A DNA stretch of 19,740 bases from CAYMST01 sp964393115 (lineage in GTDB: Bacteria; Bacteroidota; Bacteroidia; Cytophagales; Cyclobacteriaceae), in NCBI GenBank assembly GCA_964393115.1, contig CAYMST010000064.1, positions 1 through 19,740 of the forward strand. Reading direction: 5' to 3'. This document shows, piece after piece, positions 14,613-19,740 of the stretch. The notes beneath the pieces are model-generated. The model saw only the letters and a list, made by a program, of their open reading frames with translations, was not told the origin of the DNA and ran no database searches. A program made the position numbers and the translations under genes. Numbering within the stretch: the stretch's first letter is position 1; the number at the start of each line of letters is the position of its first letter.

Positions 14613-16080
14613 TTCGCTTCGAATAGTAACCTTTGTACGGTACGATCGAAAAGTAAACAATAGCTGCCAAACCAGCACTCATCAAGCCATGTAAAAACAT
14701 CATTCCATACTCATACAAGTAGAACCCAATGCCCAAACCAAATAAGAAATAGATGCATAATAAAGCTTCCAAAATTATTAAGGGAGAGAGTTTGAAACTC
14801 AAATATTGATTCTCTACTATGCTCATGTTTTTATCAGTAATGTTGAACTTCGGGGTACGAACAAATGGCGTTTTTCTTCCGACAAAACCTTCAATCACCG
14901 CTATAGAATTATGTACTGACAATCCCAGTGAAAAAGCCAAAAACATAAAGTATTGTTTTAAAAAGTGTTTCACGGAGTGGTCCTCAATCGAGTCTTTGTA
15001 GGACACCCAATAAAAGAAGGTAATAAAAATAAAGCCTGGTATAAACACCGAAAAGAGATTTACATAAAAGCTAAAATCTGGTGTCACCGCTTTGTAATAC
15101 ACCATGGGGACACTTACCAGTGAGCCAATGAGTAACCATACGAATACTGAACTGTTCAGCAAATGGAATACCGCAAAGGTCTTGGTTTTTTTATTCAAGC
15201 TTGAGGTCAAGATGTTTTTGATATGTTTCCTTGCAGACTCCGCTGCTCCCTTGTTCCATCGGTATTGCTGTGACCGAATAGATGGCAATAGAACGGGTAA
15301 CTCACTTGGAGACTCTAGATCCTGTAAGTACTTAAATTTCCACCCTTTGAGTTGTGCTCTGTAACTGAGATCCAGGTCCTCACTAAGTGTGTCGGCTGAC
15401 CAACCACCAGCATCTATAATACATTCCTTTCTCCAAACACCCGCCGTTCCATTAAAGTTGATGAAGCTTTTAGACACATTTCTCCCGGTCTGCTCAATAG
15501 AAAAATGAGCGTCGAGCCAAAACGCCTGAAATTTTGTAAGTGCTCCAAAATCACGATTTATATGAGACCATCTGGATTGAACCATACCAATAGAAGGGTT
15601 TGAAAAAACACCTACTGTCCTTAGTAAAAAATCCGGCTTGGGAACAAAGTCAGCATCAAAAATAGCGATAAGCTCGCCCTGGGCTACGCTTAATCCTTCG
15701 TGTAATGCTCCCGCCTTGTAACCTGTACGTACTGAGCGCTGAATATGCTTGAAATCAAACACTTCAGTCAATGTACCCAAATGCTGGCGAATGATATCGC
15801 TCGTCTCATCGGTAGAATCATCTAATACCTGAACCTCTAAAAGCTCTTTAGGATAGTCCAAAGCAGCTATCGCATCAATCAATCGCTTTACTACGTATCG
15901 TTCGTTAAATACTGGTAGCTGAATCGTCACTTTTGGGAGGTTAGCGGAAGACACCTTGCTAGATGAATATCTACCTCTTACTTTTCTGTAGATCAATGCC
16001 AAATTAAATTGACAAATGCTGAATAAAAACACAAACAACATCGCTACAAAATAAACAGCTAATAGAATCCAGGCAGTCAT
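14605..16080 (-). CDS. Membrane-bound GT2 glycosyltransferase (cellulose synthase/CslA-like)
   Basis: This is a processive-type family 2 glycosyltransferase. An N-terminal helix (about 5-27) leads into the GT-A domain: IQLPVFNERYV, VLDDSTDETSD (Asp87-88), IFDADFVPKPD (142-150, the DxD motif), TLSEDLDLSYRA (TxED position, 231-242) and QQYRWNKG (Q(Q/R)xRW, 271-278). At least four further membrane helices follow (near 303-325, 337-359, 371-395 and 430-480). The D, DxD, TED and QxxRW set is complete, so it should be active. Its closest general resemblance is to plant-type glucomannan synthases and bacterial GT2 enzymes that use GDP-mannose or UDP-glucose; the substrate cannot be read from sequence. 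It ends with an 8-base overlap to the GT-C gene and starts 15 bases after the DPM-like gene. Confidence 0.9.
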   Translation of the reverse strand: MTAWILLAVYFVAMLFVFLFSICQFNLALIYRKVRGRYSSSKVSSANLPKVTIQLPVFNERYVVKRLIDAIAALDYPKELLEVQVLDDSTDETSDIIRQHLGTLTEVFDFKHIQRSVRTGYKAGALHEGLSVAQGELIAIFDADFVPKPDFLLRTVGVFSNPSIGMVQSRWSHINRDFGALTKFQAFWLDAHFSIEQTGRNVSKSFINFNGTAGVWRKECIIDAGGWSADTLSEDLDLSYRAQLKGWKFKYLQDLESPSELPVLLPSIRSQQYRWNKGAAESARKHIKNILTSSLNKKTKTFAVFHLLNSSVFVWLLIGSLVSVPMVYYKAVTPDFSFYVNLFSVFIPGFIFITFFYWVSYKDSIEDHSVKHFLKQYFMFLAFSLGLSVHNSIAVIEGFVGRKTPFVRTPKFNITDKNMSIVENQYLSFKLSPLIILEALLCIYFLFGLGIGFYLYEYGMMFLHGLMSAGLAAIVYFSIVPYKGYYSKRNG

Positions 16081-16095
16081 ATATAAGTTTAGTGT

Positions 16096-16776
16096 TTAAA
16101 GATACTTAAAAATAGTCCAGATTATTTTATATCCGGCAGACACAGTGCCTTTCACCGTTCCGGATATCTTAGAAACCCCTATGCGCTTGCGGTAATTCAC
16201 GGGAACCTCAGTAGATTTCATACCGTGTTTAGCAGCCTTTAATTGCATTTCTACCGTCCAGCCATAGTTCGTATCACACATCTCCATGGCCATAAGACTA
16301 TCAAATTTTACAGCTCTAAAAGGGCCTAAGTCAGTAAATACCACGCCATAAAACAATTTAATGAGTCGTGTAGCTAGCCAGTTACCAAATATCTGTTGTG
16401 GTGTCATAGAGCCTCTTTCCTTAACACCTAAAGCTCGAGACCCAATAACCAAATCGACTTCGTCATCTTGTATTGGAGCCAGTAGGTTGGGCATTTCACT
16501 AGGGTAGTCGGAGTGGTCTCCATCTAAAAACACCAATACATCAACAGGATTATTGTTTTTAAAATACTCAATACCCTTCAAGCATGCACTTCCATACCCA
16601 CTTCTTTGTTCACGGAGCACAGTAACCCCTTTACTTTTTGCCTTCTCATAAGTCGCGTCTGTAGAATTATTATCCACTACTACTATCTCCTCAACTATAT
16701 CTTTTGGAATCTCATCAATCACCGCAGAAATAGCGTTTTCCTCATTAAAAGCAGGAATTACAACTCCAATTCTCAT
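16096..16776 (-). CDS. GT2 glycosyltransferase, polyprenyl-phosphate mannose/glucose synthase-like
   Basis: This soluble family 2 glycosyltransferase of 226 residues resembles dolichol-phosphate mannose synthase (DPM1): VVIPAFNEENAI, VVVDNNSTDATYEKA (Asp35-Asp40), the SGYGSACLKGIEYF segment, FLDGDHSDYPSEM (DxD at 85-87) and GPFRAVKFDS with GWTVEMQLKAAKHG later on. There is no C-terminal membrane helix, as in other type III-like short forms. It would charge undecaprenyl phosphate with a sugar that the GT-C protein downstream could use outside the membrane. First gene of the minus-strand glycosyltransferase block; the ATG at 16776 starts it. The donor sugar is inferred, not shown. Confidence 0.9.
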   Translation of the reverse strand: MRIGVVIPAFNEENAISAVIDEIPKDIVEEIVVVDNNSTDATYEKAKSKGVTVLREQRSGYGSACLKGIEYFKNNNPVDVLVFLDGDHSDYPSEMPNLLAPIQDDEVDLVIGSRALGVKERGSMTPQQIFGNWLATRLIKLFYGVVFTDLGPFRAVKFDSLMAMEMCDTNYGWTVEMQLKAAKHGMKSTEVPVNYRKRIGVSKISGTVKGTVSAGYKIIWTIFKYL

Positions 16777-16930
16777 TCAGTACAAAAATTACATCGAGCA
16801 AATAACGGGTTTAGCCGCGACATTTTATGTTCTCGACGACAGTTTGTCATAACCACTACGTTTACCGATAAACTTTAATCGTATTTGCATCGTTTATTTG
16901 ATAGATATAAGCATATATTATATAGGTAAA

Positions 16931-16961
16931 TTTCAATTTTAGTAGAAAATCAATATATTTG
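16931..16961 (+). promoter_or_regulatory. Putative promoter for the SpoIIE-type phosphatase gene
   Basis: TATATTTG at 16954-16961 is an exact TAnnTTTG match, with TTTC at 16931-16934 as a three-of-four -33 element at a 19-base spacing. The ATG at 16980 is 18 bases downstream. The rest of the 203-base divergent gap (16777-16930) shows no clear operator. Confidence 0.5.
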
Positions 16962-16979
16962 CTGTGATAATTCATAGAA

Positions 16980-17768
16980 ATGACGCCACCTGATAATTGT
17001 CGCTTAATCCAGACTGAAAGAGATTTTCAAGGTTATATGCCGTACTCTTTTTTGTTGTATAGGCCCAAGAAACATCAGTCCGGCGACTTTTATTGGTTTA
17101 AGCAAGGATCCAAAGATTCATTCTATTTTGCAGTATCAGATTTTACGAAATCTGGCGGCAGAAAAGAACTCATCAGGTCCGAAGTTGAGGCATTATTTCA
17201 TGAGGCTATGAAAAACTCGGAACAATATTGCCCAAACAAAACCGTGAAAAAAGTGAGAAAACAAATCTTTAACTATCTTTATGTAAAGGACAAGCAAAAT
17301 CTTGATTCGATAGATACAACTTTAATACATTTTGACCGTCATAACAGGTTACTCCACTTCGTTGGCGATCATAATCCCATTTATATACTTAGAAAAGGAC
17401 ATAGCCCTTTGTCAACACCAAAGGGGTTACTCATTAAACATGAACAGGAGAAATTCAATGTCAAACTCTACAGAATTAATGGAGACGAGAATCAATTGCT
17501 TTATAGCACCAACACTCAAGTAAAAGTTAAAAAACTTCAGCTTAGGCCTGGGGATGAAATTTTCTTAGCTTCAGACGGATATACCCATCAGTTTGGCGGC
17601 AAGAACAACTTAAATTTTAATGAAAATTCGCTTCAAGAATTACTACTCATGATCCATGGGCGTAGCTGCGAGGAACAAAAAGTAGTCTTGAATGATATTA
17701 TCATCAATTGGCAAGGGAGTAATGAGCAAACGGATGACATCTGTGTCGCAGGAATGAAGATTAACTAG
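16980..17768 (+). CDS. Stand-alone SpoIIE-type PP2C serine phosphatase, divergent metal site
   Basis: The whole 262-residue protein is one SpoIIE/PP2C-like domain with no sensor, HAMP or receiver domain attached. The core acidic residues are kept: SGDFYWF (Asp36), AVSDFTKSGG (Asp54), ASDGYTHQFGG (Asp199) and QTDDICVAGMKI (Asp252-253). The usual GDCTGHG motif is changed to SDFTKSG, losing the conserved GHG, which could lower or alter activity. GDHNPIYILRKG matches the GANNPLYxxR segment of the family. Such phosphatases act on anti-sigma-factor antagonists or other phosphoproteins. No such partner is adjacent; nuoH follows on the same strand after 81 bases, probably unrelated in function. Confidence 0.83.
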   Translation: MTPPDNCRLIQTERDFQGYMPYSFLLYRPKKHQSGDFYWFKQGSKDSFYFAVSDFTKSGGRKELIRSEVEALFHEAMKNSEQYCPNKTVKKVRKQIFNYLYVKDKQNLDSIDTTLIHFDRHNRLLHFVGDHNPIYILRKGHSPLSTPKGLLIKHEQEKFNVKLYRINGDENQLLYSTNTQVKVKKLQLRPGDEIFLASDGYTHQFGGKNNLNFNENSLQELLLMIHGRSCEEQKVVLNDIIINWQGSNEQTDDICVAGMKIN

Positions 17769-17849
17769 CCTTTTCAAAAAACTTATTGCCTATTTACCGG
17801 TTCCGATATTAAGAATTGCTAACATTGCGGTTTCATTGTAGGCTGGTAA

Positions 17850-18929
17850 ATGACATTTTTCTTTTTCCTTCCTTTTCTTTTGTTATTTGTTGTCTTTGGA
17901 GTTTGGACCGAGAGAAAGGTCGCTGGCTTCATACAAGATCGATATGGCCCTATGCATGTAGGACCAATAGGGTTGTTTCAATCCGTTGCAGACCTTCTAA
18001 AAATGCTACAGAAAGAGGATCTGGTTCCAAAAGCAGCAGATAGTTTTATCTTCAAATTGGCCCCACTTCTTATCTTTATTTCCATTTTCGGTGGGTATTC
18101 CGTTTTACCACTTTCCTACAGCATATCAGGTGCACACGTTGAACCGGGCATTATTTTTCTACTCGCCTTCATTGCTCTTGATGTCATCGGTATTTTGATG
18201 GCTGGGTGGGCTTCGAATAACAAATATTCTCTTTACGGTGCCCTTCGTTCAGTATCACAAATGGTGTCTTATGAAATACCGCTTACCCTAAGCGTTCTAT
18301 GTGTTACTGTTATTTCACAGTCAGTATCCCTTCAAGAGATTTCAGCGTTACAAGGCGTTCGGTCACCAGAACCTAGCCCACTACTCGGACTCCCTTTTTT
18401 AGGTATCGATGTTAACGAGATTGGTGGTTTTTTAAGTTGGAATATCTTTAGGTACCCCATTTTAATCCCAGTCTTCATCATATTCTTTATTGCCTCATTA
18501 GCTGAAGCGAATCGTGCACCATTCGATTTACCCGAGTCTGAATCAGAAATTATTGGTGGTTATCATACCGAATACGCTGGTTTTCGCTGGGGTATTGTCA
18601 TGCTATCCGAGTATGGGATGATGCTATTAGCCGCGTTTCTTACCACCATTTTATTCTTAGGTAGTTGGAACACTCCTTTTCCGAATCTGGGACCATTAAA
18701 ACTAGCCGAATGGACTACGGGTACATCTGGTTCATACATTGAAATCATTTGGGGCTCGTTTTGGTTAATATCTAAAACACTGGTAATTGCACTCTTGCAA
18801 ATGATTGTTCGCTGGACATATCCTCGAATGCGAGTAGACCAGTTAATGTCATTAGGCTGGAAATATTTGACCCCAATTGGTTTAATACTGCTTTTTATTT
18901 CGGCGGTATGGAAGTTATTGACGATATAA
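17850..18929 (+). CDS. nuoH: NADH-quinone oxidoreductase subunit H
   Basis: NuoH is the membrane subunit of complex I that helps form the quinone chamber and joins the peripheral arm to the proton pumps. The sequence has TERKVAGFIQDRYGPMHVGP after the first helix, the loop DLLKMLQKEDLVP, LMAGWASNNKYSLYGALRSVSQMVSYEIPL, and the acidic SLAEANRAPFDLPESESEIIGGYHTEYAG that is the most conserved part of the subunit. About eight membrane helices are evident, and 359 residues is normal. A stop codon directly precedes the ATG at 17850, so the short first helix is genuine. nuoI follows at once. No nuoG or other complex I gene precedes it here, so the complex I genes are either split or begin at nuoH in this genome. 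Confidence 0.96.
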   Translation: MTFFFFLPFLLLFVVFGVWTERKVAGFIQDRYGPMHVGPIGLFQSVADLLKMLQKEDLVPKAADSFIFKLAPLLIFISIFGGYSVLPLSYSISGAHVEPGIIFLLAFIALDVIGILMAGWASNNKYSLYGALRSVSQMVSYEIPLTLSVLCVTVISQSVSLQEISALQGVRSPEPSPLLGLPFLGIDVNEIGGFLSWNIFRYPILIPVFIIFFIASLAEANRAPFDLPESESEIIGGYHTEYAGFRWGIVMLSEYGMMLLAAFLTTILFLGSWNTPFPNLGPLKLAEWTTGTSGSYIEIIWGSFWLISKTLVIALLQMIVRWTYPRMRVDQLMSLGWKYLTPIGLILLFISAVWKLLTI

Positions 18930-18930
18930 T

Positions 18931-19740
18931 TTGAAAGGAACAAAAAACACATATCTCGGTAACATCATGGAGGCAATATCTACCTCTATTGGTGGTTTAA
19001 AGCTTACCATAAGACACTTGTGGCAAGCAAGAGAACAACGTAAGCCAATTGGTGTTGAGGAAGATAAATACTTCGAGCAACAAACAGGATTGGTAACACT
19101 CAAATATCCCTATGAGTCACTTCCCGTTCCTGATAACGGAAGATACCGACTCCATAATGAAATCGACGACTGCATTGTTTGTGATAAATGTGCTAAAGTT
19201 TGTCCTATTGACTGTATTGATATCGAACCGATAAAGGCGGTAGAAACTATTGGACACACCTCAGACGGCACAGCCAAAAGAATACACGCAGCCAAGTTTG
19301 ACATCGATATGGCGAAGTGCTGCTTCTGTGGGCTTTGTACTACGGTATGCCCTACAGAATGTCTGACTATGACCAAGACATATGATTTCAGTGAGTTCGA
19401 TGTTAAGAACCACAATTATGAGTTTGCAGAGATGACTCCAATTGAAATCCTAGAAAAGAAAAAGGAATTGGAGGTCTTCAATGAACAAAAAGCCGCGGAA
19501 AAAGCGGCTAAATCTGCAACCTCAGCTAGCAAACCGCGACCTGCACGGCCAGCAGCTGCGGCCAAACCGAATACAAAACCTGTACAAGAAAACGTTGAAG
19601 ACTCAACAACGGGTAGCGGCAAGCCTAAGTTCAAACCACGCATCAAACCTGCGTTAACGAAGCCAGAAGATCAATCAGCGGCAAGCGAATCAAAACCGAA
19701 ATTTAAACCGAAGCCAGTAGTCAGAAAGAAGACTGAAGAC
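18931..19740 (+). CDS. nuoI: NADH-quinone oxidoreductase subunit I (3' end outside window), with Lys/Pro/Ala-rich tail
   Basis: NuoI is the peripheral-arm subunit holding two [4Fe-4S] clusters that pass electrons towards quinone. Both cluster motifs are intact: Cys81, 84, 87, 91 in CIVCDKCAKVCP, and Cys130, 133, 136, 140 in CCFCGLCTTVCP. The frame is open to the window's last base. The start is uncertain: the ATG at 18967 is safe, but the TTG at 18931, one base after the nuoH stop, would add NTYLGNI, which fits Bacteroidota NuoI N-termini; I use it. After about residue 185 the normal protein ends and a low-complexity tail of at least 85 residues follows, rich in Ala, Lys, Pro (KPKFKPRIKP, later SKPKFKPKPVV). 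The tail has no stop within the window. Its role is unknown. Confidence 0.93.
   Translation, partial: MKGTKNTYLGNIMEAISTSIGGLKLTIRHLWQAREQRKPIGVEEDKYFEQQTGLVTLKYPYESLPVPDNGRYRLHNEIDDCIVCDKCAKVCPIDCIDIEPIKAVETIGHTSDGTAKRIHAAKFDIDMAKCCFCGLCTTVCPTECLTMTKTYDFSEFDVKNHNYEFAEMTPIEILEKKKELEVFNEQKAAEKAAKSATSASKPRPARPAAAAKPNTKPVQENVEDSTTGSGKPKFKPRIKPALTKPEDQSAASESKPKFKPKPVVRKKTED

Noticed and set aside
14613..14678. Longer reading frame for the GT-C protein
   Set aside because: The added 22 residues overlap the end of the GT2 gene and come before a clean ATG coupled to its stop codon.

Overview
The window looks like a chromosomal segment of a Gram-negative Bacteroidota bacterium, most likely of the order Cytophagales. 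The reasons are the AT-rich base composition, sparse Shine-Dalgarno sequences, several copies of the Bacteroidota-type -7 promoter element (TAnnTTTG), lipoproteins and signal-peptide proteins typical of that phylum, and the style of the PyrB, PyrR, NuoH and NuoI proteins. The taxonomic call is inference from protein character; no rRNA or tRNA is present. No mobile element, CRISPR array or phage gene was seen.

Layout. 1-608: 3' part of serA (serine biosynthesis), followed by a perfect 28-bp palindrome. 829-3017: a two-gene unit, a CHASE2 membrane protein with no catalytic output domain and a secreted FecR-like/TPR protein, closed by an intrinsic terminator. 3073-6509 (minus): an EVE-domain protein, a large secreted protein of unknown function, then pyrR and pyrB for pyrimidine metabolism, which appear to have their own promoter. 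6678-9404 (plus): a PolX-like protein whose polymerase active site looks degraded while its PHP phosphoesterase site is intact, then a GT9 (heptosyltransferase-like) glycosyltransferase. 9546-10928 (plus): a SixA-like histidine phosphatase and a cysteine-rich lipoprotein. 10929-16776 (minus): murI and an OsmC protein as one pair, and upstream of them a tightly overlapping five-gene block: polyprenyl-phosphate-mannose-synthase-like GT2, cellulose-synthase-like GT2, a GT-C type mannosyltransferase, a secreted rhodanese, and a DUF2064/TIGR04282 nucleotidyl/glycosyltransferase. 16980-17768 (plus): a stand-alone SpoIIE-type PP2C phosphatase. 17850-19740 (plus): nuoH and nuoI of respiratory complex I; nuoI runs off the window and carries a long Lys/Pro/Ala-rich tail.

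Most of the window is housekeeping (serine, pyrimidine, peptidoglycan precursor, respiration). The less ordinary parts are the CHASE2/FecR pair, the apparently polymerase-dead PolX, the five-gene glycosyltransferase block that could build and export a mannose-containing glycan or glycolipid, and the extended NuoI.
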